Both the position numbers and the translations under genes were made by a program. From Channallabes apus (Eukaryota; Chordata; Actinopteri; Siluriformes; Clariidae): DNA of 64,000 bases. How positions within the stretch are numbered: position 1 is the first letter of the stretch; each line of letters begins with the position of its first letter. The stretch lies in NCBI GenBank assembly GCA_030522415.1, contig CM060118.1, positions 22,981,651 to 23,045,650 of the forward strand, given 5' to 3'. A model generated the notes under the pieces. That model saw only the letters and a list, made by a program, of their open reading frames with translations. It made no database searches and was not told the DNA's origin. This document shows positions 50,001 to 64,000 of the stretch, piece after piece.

Positions 50001-52599
50001 AAAACATACCTAAACAAACGGCATTGCAAAAAGCAATGAGCTATGAAAACAAGTCTGGGGCAAAGTTATGAACAGTAAGTTAAGTTACGCAATATATGGC
50101 AAAATAATTAAACGTATATGTGGCTCTACTCCAAAATTCCCGCCACAAAGCATAGGAAGCACATACAGTGGATATAGAAAAGAATCACCCCCCTTTAAAA
50201 TAATCACATTTTGTTGATTTGCAGCCTGAAATGGTTGACAGACCCATTTTTTGCTTTACCTTTAGCTGTACTGTATTTCCTAAGTGCATCTTTCAACATC
50301 CAAGTAAAAGATACTGTATAACACCCAACATTAAAAAATGGACAAAGCTCAAAAACAGAATTCTTGATTTTGCAAAGGATCACCCCATTATAAAGATGGC
50401 TTGTCAAATCTAATCACCTTCTGAAAGACACACAAAGTTTTGCACATCTAGACTTTGCAATATTTGCCCAACCTTCTTTACAAAAGGTTGCTCAAGTTAT
50501 GTTAAATTTGTTAAATGCATTGTGATCATTTGTGGACTGCAGTCTTCAAGTCATTCCACAGATTTTTAAAGTGGTTTAAGTCTGGGCACTGACTAGGCCT
50601 TGCAAGGACGTTCACCTTTTTCTCCTTCAAACACCTGACAAGTGCTCCAGCCCCTGCTACAGAGAAACACCCCATAACAGGATATACTGTTAACCATAAC
50701 CACACTTTACTGTAGGAATGGTGTAATTTGGATGGTGATGTGTAGAGGTCTTCCACCAGACATCGTTTGGTGTTGTGGCCAATTCAATTTTAGTTTCATC
50801 TGACCACTTGAGTTCAGTGATGACTGCATGTGGCCTTTTTTTCTTGCAACCATCCCATACAAGCCACATCTGTGGAGAATGTGTAATATTCCTGCCACAT
50901 ACACACAATGACCACTCTTTTCCATATTCCTGCAACTGCTTCCCAGTTGCTGTAGGCCTCTTGGTAGCACGTTCTGACCTGAAAGGCTATTTCATCCAGC
51001 ATGGAGCAACATCCTGATCCCTTTTGACAGTGCCACCCATAGTTGATTGCTTGCTTCAGTTGCGCTACCAGGTACTGAAATGCTCTAGCTTTTCTTGCTG
51101 AGCTCATCAAAATGACCACAGCTGATCACAGTTGATGTCATAACCTCCTGCAGCCATGGGTCTGGAGGGAGCTGATTGCCCGAGCTCTCTCAGAAGAGAG
51201 GTATGGGAGGCACTTAATGCTCATCAATCATTGCTCTACAGCCAGTAATGGGTGTCTGTGAGCTCATGTGAGCGGTAGGAATGGATAGTGCTGTCCTCCG
51301 AGTGTGTTACATCACTCCCAATACTGCGTGAGCAAGCAGTTCAAATGCAGTTGTCTGGCATCACATGGTTCGGAGGAAATGTGATAATCTTTGGCCCTCC
51401 TTGACTGGTAGAAGTGGCGTTATTGTGGGAGCGCCCGAATAACAGATGGGAATTGGATACAACTAAATTAGGGGGGAAATTGGGAGAAATCCTCCACCCA
51501 CCAAAAAACAGATAACCTGAGTAAATACAAAATGCAGTTTTTAAATGCTGATTTCATTTATTAGGGAAAAACCAGTCCATTAAAGGAAATACCTGACCCT
51601 ACCTTATCCCCCAAAAAGTTGAATTTTGCTTGCCACACACAGGCCGGACTACTTCCAGACCTGTTGACTCAAGAAACCATTTAAATGGAACCTGTCTGAC
51701 AAAACGAAGCACGCTAAAAGATCTTAAGAATCTTTCTTAAGATCTTAAGATCTTGAGACACATGAGAAACAATTAATTGGCTGGTAAGGGTTACAAAGCC
51801 ATTTCTAAGCTGTTGGGACTCAAGAAAAACACATAGAGATCCATTATCCAGAAATGGAACAAACTTGGAACAGTAGTGAACCTTCAAATGCATTACAATG
51901 ACTTATCTTGGAGCTCATAAAAACCCAGAACGACATCTAAAGAATTGCTGGCCCTACTTGCCTCAGTTAAGGTCAGTGTTCATGATTCAATAATAAGAAA
52001 GCAAAAATAACACAATGGCTTGTCTTATATTTGCCAAATACTGCAAGTACAGTAACAGAGTAGTTTCTTACATGTCACCTATGTGGGAGAGAAAGCCTTT
52101 GTGTGGTCAAGGAGTAAAACTATTTAAATAAAAAATTTTCCACAATGTGATCCATCGCTAAACATCCCAAAGAACATAACTACTATCACCGCACAGTGAC
52201 ACAAATCTGTCATGAAAATCCATGTCTTCCAGCAAGATCAAGTTTTTTATTTTTATTTTTTTCAGTACATTATCTAGGACATATTATCTAGGTGCATGTT
52301 TCCCTGGCTGTAAAGTATAATTAACACATGCTTGTACAATTTAATGACTTTCCTTCTTCATCATGTTTTTGGAAAGGTTGGAAGAAAACAGCTCACTGCT
52401 GACTCAGCAGGTTGACAGGTTAGGGGAAGAAATAGACCAAGAGAGGAAGAAGTACAGAATGTTGGAAATTAAACTGCGGAACTCGGAGCGAGCCCGCGAG
52501 GATGCAGAGAACCGGAACCGGCTACTTCAGAGCGAGATGGAGGAGTTCTTCTCCACTTTAGGAGATCTTACAATGGGGACAAGGACAAACAAACGGTGA
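24436..52599 (+). CDS. arhgap22: Rho GTPase-activating protein 22, 10 exons, 685 aa
   Basis: ARHGAP22 is a GAP of the FilGAP/ARHGAP24-25 group that switches off Rac1 at the cell cortex. Exons: 24436-24469, 27437-27636, 30655-30742, 42942-43070, 45279-45486, 47702-47834, 48009-48082, 48197-48318, 48883-49729, 52377-52599. Phases fit throughout and the total is exactly 686 codons with stop. The start MLSPKIRQ matches human ARHGAP22 as I remember it. PH domain at about residues 38-150 ([28 protein letters not shown]). RhoGAP at about 151-340 with arginine finger Arg195 in [10 protein letters not shown] Ser-rich linker follows ([24 protein letters not shown]), then a C-terminal coiled coil at about 600-670. 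The RARSKS motif puts a Ser at residue 16, the human Akt/14-3-3 site. [11 protein letters not shown] and FFSTLGDLT separate it from ARHGAP24. Confidence 0.96.
24470..27436 (+). other. arhgap22: arhgap22 intron 1
   Basis: Apart from the hairpin at 25780-25889 and a short (CCT)n near 26835-26860, no repeat or gene is recognised. Less transposon-rich than the other large introns, so regulatory sequence could be here, but none is identifiable. Confidence 0.5.
25780..25889. repeat. Long hairpin: 49-base inverted arms, 12-base loop
   Basis: The left arm 25780-25828 and right arm 25841-25889 are reverse complements with two mismatches. The core is ATCCACATGTGTTTTAGAGC on the left and its complement on the right. 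The loop is ATACTACAACAC. No coding content; it sits in arhgap22 intron 1. Confidence 0.95.
27437..27636 (+). CDS. arhgap22: arhgap22 exon 2 (N-terminal half of PH domain)
   Basis: Acceptor TACATGCAG, donor CAG|GTATCT. Encodes [10 protein letters not shown] then [20 protein letters not shown]. Confidence 0.96.
28170..28505 (+). mobile_element. SINE family A, old and diverged
   Basis: GTGGATTATTGGTTAGCACTG and TTTACATGTTCTTCCCATG blocks, ending CCTATGACCCTAAGAGG. Clearly the same family as 57820-58198, but with many changes. Lies in arhgap22 intron 2. Confidence 0.75.
28515..28620 (-). mobile_element. SINE family B, partial, minus
   Basis: ACATTTAGCAGACTCCCTTATCC and CTGAGCAGTTGAGGTTTGGG match the body of 3719-3914. 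The head is missing. Confidence 0.7.
29358..29960. mobile_element. Dispersed repeat with (AATTC)n start
   Basis: ATTCAATTCAATTCAATT, TTATATAGCGCTTTTAACAATGG and GGCAAGGAAAAACTCCCTGAGATGG are parts of a common fish repeat as I recall. Class not assigned. Contains a poly-A run and A/T-rich expansion in the middle. Confidence 0.6.
30569..30632. repeat. (AT)n microsatellite
   Basis: About 32 AT units ending 22 bases before the acceptor of arhgap22 exon 3. Confidence 0.92.
30655..30742 (+). CDS. arhgap22: arhgap22 exon 3 (PH domain)
   Basis: Encodes [14 protein letters not shown] through HLFEIVPG; donor CCAG|GTGAGT. The acceptor's pyrimidine tract follows an (AT)n microsatellite directly. Confidence 0.94.
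30743..32985. other. arhgap22 intron 3, 5' portion
   Basis: No exon, RNA gene or clear repeat recognised. Short open frames only. Confidence 0.4.
32986..33185 (+). mobile_element. tRNA-derived SINE (family C)
   Basis: GTAGCCATGTG with B box GGTTCGAATCCC, then GTCAGGAAATGCATCCAGTG and CGACCCCTTACTG; ends AAAAGACCAACAACAAC. No close second copy in the window. Confidence 0.7.
33600..34320 (+). pseudogene. Heavily decayed Tc1 transposase
   Basis: GGCTGCCAAGCGACCTACGG, GGTAGTGGTAGAAGT and [20 protein letters not shown] (34216-34275) trace the Tc1 order: [14 protein letters not shown]. Many stops and indels; the third catalytic residue region reads PSGN. Confidence 0.75.
34430..34913. mobile_element. 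Tc1 family 1 derivative with inverted internal arm
   Basis: The left about 105 bases match the 5' end of 10240-11812. The rest (about 34535-34913) is the reverse complement of about 10240-10620 of the same element. It therefore has two 5' ends facing outward and no 3' half. TA follows the right end. Confidence 0.85.
34985..35325 (+). mobile_element. SINE family A
   Basis: GTGGCACAGCGGCTTAAAGG head, GTGTGCATGGAGTTTGCGT, GGATTGGCACCCCATCCAG and the AGTATAAAGCGCTATAG end. Intermediate divergence. Confidence 0.8.
35326..36545. other. arhgap22 intron 3, unassigned stretch
   Basis: No repeat family or gene recognised. A C-rich tract lies near 36250-36270. Confidence 0.35.
36546..36612. repeat. 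(CT)n(CA)n compound microsatellite
   Basis: About 20 CT units followed by about 12 CA units. Confidence 0.95.
37105..37156 (+). CDS. arhgap22: Possible alternative first exon of arhgap22 (PH-less isoform)
   Basis: ATG at 37105 opens [17 protein letters not shown], followed by a near-perfect donor (AAGG|GTAAGT) in phase 1. That phase fits arhgap22 exon 4 (42942) or exon 5 (45279) exactly. The protein would skip exons 1-3, losing most of the PH domain. Gly2 and Cys5/Cys6 could be acylated. The 300 bases upstream are GC-richer and pyrimidine-rich. No transcript evidence and no certain remembered homologue, so this stays tentative. Confidence 0.4.
38622..38651. repeat. (GA)n microsatellite
   Basis: About 15 GA units. 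37160-38620 otherwise shows no recognised feature. Confidence 0.9.
39182..39256. repeat. (GT)n microsatellite
   Basis: About 36 GT units. Confidence 0.95.
39257..41515. other. arhgap22 intron 3, mostly unassigned
   Basis: No gene recognised. CTATTTCTTGCACT occurs three times at about 40758, 40782 and 40832. AGGCCTCCTGAACAGAGGCCT at 40949-40969 is a small hairpin. Together they may belong to an unclassified repeat. Confidence 0.35.
41516..42900 (-). mobile_element. Tc1-like transposon (family 4), minus strand, dead
   Basis: Long inverted ends of about 200 bases (CAGGTCCTTCTCAAAAAATT left; GAGAAGGATCTG right), each with an inner repeat of the AAAAAATTAGCATATT motif. A TA precedes the left end; the right end is followed by AT-CTCTCT, not TA. 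It lies in arhgap22 intron 3 and stops 41 bases before exon 4. Confidence 0.93.
41720..42572 (-). pseudogene. Tc1 transposase, two pieces
   Basis: The N-terminal piece (42572 to about 42230) is [15 protein letters not shown] with the [18 protein letters not shown]. The C-terminal piece (about 42245-41720) starts at [13 protein letters not shown] and keeps QHDLAPAH and [10 protein letters not shown]. Between them a deletion removed the SDES segment with the first catalytic Asp and shifted the frame. Confidence 0.9.
42901..42932. repeat. (CT)n tract used as polypyrimidine tract
   Basis: About 15 CT units between the transposon and the acceptor of arhgap22 exon 4. It is positioned as that acceptor's pyrimidine tract. 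Confidence 0.85.
42942..43070 (+). CDS. arhgap22: arhgap22 exon 4 (end of PH domain)
   Basis: Encodes [19 protein letters not shown] and [19 protein letters not shown]. Acceptor TTTGTGGTAG follows a (CT)n tract and a Tc1 element that ends only 41 bases upstream. Confidence 0.95.
44825..45240. mobile_element. Decayed Tc1-like ends (two half copies)
   Basis: ACAGTCATGGCCAAAATTG with GGCACCCC occurs at 44829 and again at 45071 in direct orientation, each followed by AGAAAATC-AAT/GTATTT. Boundaries are unclear. The second copy runs to within about 40 bases of arhgap22 exon 5. Confidence 0.6.
45279..45486 (+). CDS. arhgap22: arhgap22 exon 5 (RhoGAP, arginine finger)
   Basis: Encodes [22 protein letters not shown] and [17 protein letters not shown]; the finger is Arg195. 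Acceptor TTTTGAAAG is weak, but phase and homology fix it. Confidence 0.96.
45487..46800. other. arhgap22 intron 5, 5' portion
   Basis: No exon or clear repeat recognised. 45530-45650 contains a fragment (CAGGTTGGCCCAAAAGTCTGG ... CCAGACATTTGGCCAACCCTG) whose ends are inverted, probably a tiny mariner MITE. Confidence 0.4.
46920..47065. repeat. A/T trinucleotide and tetranucleotide tract
   Basis: (AAAT)n, then (AAT)n, then (ATT)n; the last two are mutually inverted around 47012. Confidence 0.85.
47702..47834 (+). CDS. arhgap22: arhgap22 exon 6 (RhoGAP)
   Basis: Encodes [20 protein letters not shown] and [17 protein letters not shown]. Donor GTG|GTGAGA, phase 0. Confidence 0.95.
48009..48082 (+). 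CDS. arhgap22: arhgap22 exon 7 (RhoGAP)
   Basis: Encodes [20 protein letters not shown]; donor AA|GTAAGC. Confidence 0.95.
48197..48318 (+). CDS. arhgap22: arhgap22 exon 8 (RhoGAP)
   Basis: Encodes [20 protein letters not shown] and [14 protein letters not shown]; donor GAGG|GTGAGG. Confidence 0.95.
48883..49729 (+). CDS. arhgap22: arhgap22 exon 9 (linker, Ser-rich)
   Basis: The large 847-base exon. Begins [13 protein letters not shown], carries [19 protein letters not shown] and RLSTYDNV, then an acidic stretch and the start of the coiled coil ([12 protein letters not shown]). Donor AAG|GTAAAT. Confidence 0.95.
50165..51130 (-). mobile_element. Decayed Tc1-like element, minus
   Basis: Left end ACAGTGGATATAGAAAAGAATC. 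On the minus strand readable pieces include [11 protein letters not shown], a WSDET-like [15 protein letters not shown] and [20 protein letters not shown]. The third catalytic region is altered (NHFKN). Many frameshifts. Confidence 0.8.
51160..51490 (+). mobile_element. SINE family D, diverged, plus
   Basis: Matches the reverse complement of 57013-57476 in order: CTGATTGCCCGAGCTCTCTC, GTGAGCAAGCAGTTC, GTTCGGAGGAAA, ATTGGATACAACTAAATT. The tRNA head is degraded. Confidence 0.7.
51520..52260 (+). mobile_element. Decayed Tc1 copy (family 2)
   Basis: Shares AATACAAAATGCAGTTTTTAAATG, ACATCTAAAGAATTGC and GGTCAGTGTTCATGATTC with 13707-15228. No usable frame. It ends about 115 bases before arhgap22 exon 10. 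Confidence 0.75.
52377..52599 (+). CDS. arhgap22: arhgap22 exon 10 (coiled coil and stop)
   Basis: Encodes [20 protein letters not shown] and [14 protein letters not shown], ending in TGA at 52597-52599. Matches the human C-terminus closely. Confidence 0.96.
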
Positions 52600-53575
52600 C
52601 ACTTCACATTAGATGCAATTTTAAAACCTTTACTCATGTATCATGGGTAATTTGAAGCGATTTCAAGAAACAGACGTGGCAGAAGCTTGATCAACTCTTA
52701 TCTGTTGGTAGAAAATCAACTCTTATCTGTTGGTAGAAAATCTTTTTTCCCTTGGAACTTCAGCCTAAAATTGTATAACATGTTTAACTTATTATTTCCA
52801 TCACTGGCATCAATCACTTCACTTCTAATATGCACAGATGATACCAAAGCATGATATTCAATATTGTTTGCAGTTGATATCATTATTAATGCCTATTCTT
52901 ATTGCTTTTCGGAAGAAAAATTATTTCCATGATAGTGCCTTTTTTTTCTTTTTTGATGCATGGTATTAAGAAAATGCAGCTTAACCACAGACAAGGAATT
53001 ACATCTCATAATCCACATTTTTCAAATTATTTACAGTACAAGATTGTTATTTAAAGTATATGACCTCAAAGTACCTATGGTTGTCCAGTCTTAAAGAAAT
53101 ATCATGTATGTTGGCAAATGGTTACTGGTTTAGTCAATGACTGTTACACTCCCCACCTCATTTAGCAAATCCCTTTATCTTAAAGTGAAATGCAGTTTGC
53201 GTAAATGGTAAAGACATTTTTTTTTTGCAAATACTGATAGCAGTCTTTACCTAATAGTTTATATATTTATTCTTTTTTTAAAAAAACAAAACAAAAACAA
53301 TTTAACATAAATGAGGTTGTCATGGTTAAGAGGTTTATTGCTGTATAATTTATTTCTCAGGTATTCCTGAAAAAACCCACACTGAATAAACATACTTTTT
53401 TTTGGTAAATGGCAGAAATTAATGAAGTATGACTTGTATACTTAAAATTTTTTATTATGCTTTCCCTTGAAGAATGTGCCAAAAGTGTGGTTGTTCTGCT
53501 TTCGTAATGTTGGTTATTTGACATTAAGTATGACTGAAAGCAAAAGAAACATAATAAAGATATCATCCCAGGCTA
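52600..53575 (+). other. arhgap22: Probable arhgap22 3' UTR
   Basis: No gene after the stop. AATAAA occurs at 53385-53390 and 53553-53558; either could end the transcript. AT-rich, with a tandem copy of ATCAACTCTTATCTGTTGGT near 52690-52735. Confidence 0.5.
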
Positions 53576-53639
53576 CAATGTCACAGACGTTACCAAAGAA
53601 TTTCACGTTGATTAGGTTAGGAATGTCACCTTGAAAGTA

Positions 53640-53945
53640 ACTGTGCAATATACGATGGACGTTCAAGTCAAACCTGGACTTGTGGTGAAATTTCTTGTAT
53701 ATGAAGGCAGAAAACTGAATGACATTAACAGAAGATTTCGAAAGACTTCAGACTCAGCTTTTAGTTGAAGTAAATAAGAGGCATCCGTCTGTGGTCAATG
53801 TATACACAGTGATTCACCAACACCACTTGCACATTATGGGAACTGGGAGCTATTGCCAACTCACTGTCAAAAAGAGTTTTCCATGTTTTAATCATTACAG
53901 GAGTTCCTATGACACTAGCATTTCAGTCATGAAGCACACAGTCTA
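53640..53945 (+). mobile_element. Mariner-like fragment
   Basis: GTTCAAGTCAAACCTGGACTT and GTGATTCACCAACACCACTTGCA match 18835-19100. Lies between the convergent 3' ends of arhgap22 and mapk8. Confidence 0.6.
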
Positions 53946-54264
53946 ATGACCTCTCCAGCATAGTATAAACCTTTATACCTTATTGATATCCAGTCATGTA
54001 GTGAAATGCTGAGATACTGTAAGTTTACTGTATTAGTTTAGCAGGGATTTATATAGAGACATGAAACTAGGTTTTACTCTCACAACTGTGTTGTGTCGAA
54101 AGTCCAACAAAAAGCTATGTATGTTTTCATTCTAAATTTCACATCATAATAAATGTACAAATTATAATTGTACATTCCCGCACATACTTAATGAAGGATA
54201 TCCTATCAAGCACTTGTCTACCATATCTCTAACACGTAGCAACAGTGAAATAATCACAAGCAAG

Positions 54265-56514
54265 CATTAGTTTTGAATTGTGTTTATTTGCAGTGGTTAC
54301 AACACTGTTGAATGCCAGTGCACTCGAATGGTGTAGTACACACACTGATGACCTTTACATATAACTGGATGTGGGGCATTCTACAACCATCATTATCGAC
54401 ACATGATTATACTTTTAATGCCTTTCTGTATATGGGTATTTCACATTCTCAACTCAACTCCATTAGCAGTCCATATACTTGGAGAAATGTCCAAGCTGTG
54501 TTTCATTATTTTATTATATTATTATATTTAGTGGCTAGTGTAAGATGTCCATAAATGCTGCAAGTTTCCAGATCTAATAGGAAAATGTAATGAAGTGAGC
54601 TCATGTATAAGGTTCAAACTGGGTTACCAGTAAAAAGAACCACATGGCCTACAACATACAATATGTTTATTCATACACAAACCTCAGAAAAAAGGGCGAA
54701 ATGGCAGGATTCTCGTTACCTATCGGGAAGGTTTTGAATACTGTTCTACATGAACTAACAAACATAGAGAGAGCAAATCATATTCATATTCAACTTTATC
54801 TTAATGAGGGTTGCAGCAGCAAATCATTCGTCCATTTAAAACTACATGGTGTACATACTACATACAGATATCATTCACACAAATCCATACTCACAGCGAT
54901 CACTGAAACAGTTTTAAACTAAACAAACATTGAGAAACTAAAATGTGAACTAACTTTTAAGAATGAGGTAGTTCAAATTTTACTGAAGCTGATCCTGCTC
55001 TGTCTTCTGTTAAAGTCACACATGGTAATAGCTTTTGTGCACATTCCAATTTATTTCAGGGTTTAACTATAGCAGTTTTTAGCAGTATTTCCAGTGGGTC
55101 ATTAAGATTTATCATCACAGTCATAAGAGCACTTAAAATTAGACATGGTGTAAACCCAAAACCTGTTTCAAGGATTTTCTAACTAACAAACGTTATCGTC
55201 TCACTAACATTCATTCCTATTCAACTATTTTTTCCAAAGTTAAACATTAATAAAAAAAAATCTTTGTGAAAGAAGGAAAAAGTCCCACAACGCGCATGTG
55301 TGCGCACACTCACACCCATCATATGTTCAGCATTTCTAAAACACTTCTGTAATACAGTACATCAGCTAATGCAACTGACATACAACACACTACACATTTA
55401 TTTCTACAGCACCGGTCATTACAAACCTTTCTGTCTTTTCAAAAAATATAAATTAAAATACCTTTAAAGAACACTGAAATATTTTTGTTACATCTTACCA
55501 AAATAATCAGTTGACATCATGAGATATAAATAGATTTTGCATACAAAAAATTTAAATACTTCCATTTGCCTTGCAATAACCTTCTCCACATTCGATTGCA
55601 GGACAGCATTTCAAGTATAAAAGAACTACCTTTAATACGGTTTTAACTGGATTGCATATCCAGGACACTTAACATGAGAATTGCAGTTTAAATCCGGTTG
55701 TAGCAAAACTGGGAATAATGATTCTCAATTCCTTTATTAGATGATTGAAATACAATTACCTTAGAGTATTTTGACACAATAAGAAAAATAAATAAATAAA
55801 TAAATAATAATTTATGCACCGGAAAAAGCCAAGCAAAGGATCCATGCAGGCTCATTAAATAACGGTTATACTGTATTTATGAAGTTGTTCGGATGCTAAA
55901 AACGATTCCTTGCTTTAACAAAAATGTGCAAATAAAATAAACAAATCCTGGGGCACAGCTTTAAAAACCACCTAGTAGATGAAACCATCAGAACAACAGA
56001 AAATAAATAGCTGTACAACATTGCTAACAATTTATGCACTATTCAATATTTTACATCTACTATCTAAATGGTCAAAATACTACAAGTAAGTTTGTGACCC
56101 CAGACATATCCACTCAAACATAAACCCGCACACATATAAAGTAAAAATGAAATAAATAAAAATATATATTTACAATTTAGTCTTTACATTCTACACTGAC
56201 ATGTTGATTTAAGGGAAGAATTGTGTGAGCGTTTGAAACGTACATGCATTCCAGAGTTAGGATCTGCTTAAACTTCTTTAGAGAATAAAATGATGGAATA
56301 TTGCAGTAGTTACTGTTGGATGCAAATAATGCCAACTTACACACTCGTAACTCATGTATTTACAACTGCCTCTGCATTGCAAATCTTCTTTACTCAATAA
56401 AAATATAGATTAAATAAAAGGACTTTTAAGGGATGAGCATTAGGAGAAGCAAAACTGACTGGCCTAAATCTGATACCATGCCACACACTGCGATGCTCCA
56501 GGGGAAGGTGATAG
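54265..56514 (-). other. mapk8: Probable mapk8 3' UTR
   Basis: No coding frame follows the mapk8 stop on the minus strand for over 2 kb, and the stretch is free of recognisable transposons, unlike its surroundings. A minus-strand AATAAA lies at 54283-54288; another is near 54666. A long 3' UTR is usual for JNK genes. Confidence 0.5.
54283..54288 (-). terminator. mapk8: Candidate mapk8 polyadenylation signal
   Basis: AATAAA on the minus strand, last in the transposon-poor stretch. About 700 bases separate it from the last arhgap22 signal on the other strand. Confidence 0.4.
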
Positions 56515-63887
<7,373 letters not shown>

Positions 63888-64000
63888 TTAAAAACAGACA
63901 AGACCTGAGACAGAAAATGAGGGAAACCAAAAAAAAATGCAAGGATGCAATAATGAAGATGCCTGTGGTGGCAAAACAATGAACTACATAACACATACAC

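Noticed and set aside
24436..52599. Assignment to arhgap24 (paired with mapk10)
   Set aside because: [25 protein letters not shown] and MLSPKIRQ fit ARHGAP22, and the neighbouring kinase reads as JNK1 rather than JNK3.

Overview
This is vertebrate nuclear DNA, almost certainly from a teleost fish. The genes have many exons with GT-AG introns, and the sequence is AT-rich and full of microsatellites. Fish-type Tc1/mariner elements and tRNA-derived SINEs fill most introns and gaps. The repeat style would suit a catfish or related otophysan, but that is only an impression. I see no rRNA or tRNA gene, no CRISPR array and no bacterial gene.

Four protein-coding genes can be assembled exon by exon, with reading phases agreeing at every junction. 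(1) wdfy4, minus strand, 35-4527: the first five coding exons of the BEACH/WD40/FYVE-type protein; the rest lies left of the window. (2) An ankyrin-repeat DHHC palmitoyltransferase of the ZDHHC13/ZDHHC17 type, plus strand, 7702-17639: ten exons, 550 codons. (3) arhgap22, plus strand, 24436-52599: ten exons, 685 codons, with PH, RhoGAP and C-terminal coiled coil, plus a possible internal alternative first exon near 37105. (4) mapk8 (JNK1), minus strand, 56515-63844: the last six coding exons, including the tandem acceptor that produces the short and long C-termini; the 5' part lies right of the window.

The order and orientation mapk8 / arhgap22 / wdfy4 is what I recall for human 10q11.22, so this is a conserved block. 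The ankyrin-DHHC gene between wdfy4 and arhgap22 is, as far as I recall, absent from the mammalian block. That makes it the most notable gene here. wdfy4 and the DHHC gene are divergent; arhgap22 and mapk8 converge tail to tail at about 53.6-54.3 kb.

The rest is mostly mobile DNA. There are at least nine Tc1/mariner copies, all with broken transposases, including one inverted-arm derivative. There are several SINE families, some with clear target-site duplications and near-identical copies, and nested insertions at 56.9-60.5 kb. Other structures are a 49-bp-arm hairpin in arhgap22 intron 1 and a direct duplication of about 330 bp flanking exon 1 of the DHHC gene. I found no clear new multi-gene system. 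The best leads are the extra palmitoyltransferase, the possible PH-less arhgap22 isoform with an MGLSCC start, the conserved JNK1 splice switch and the hairpin.
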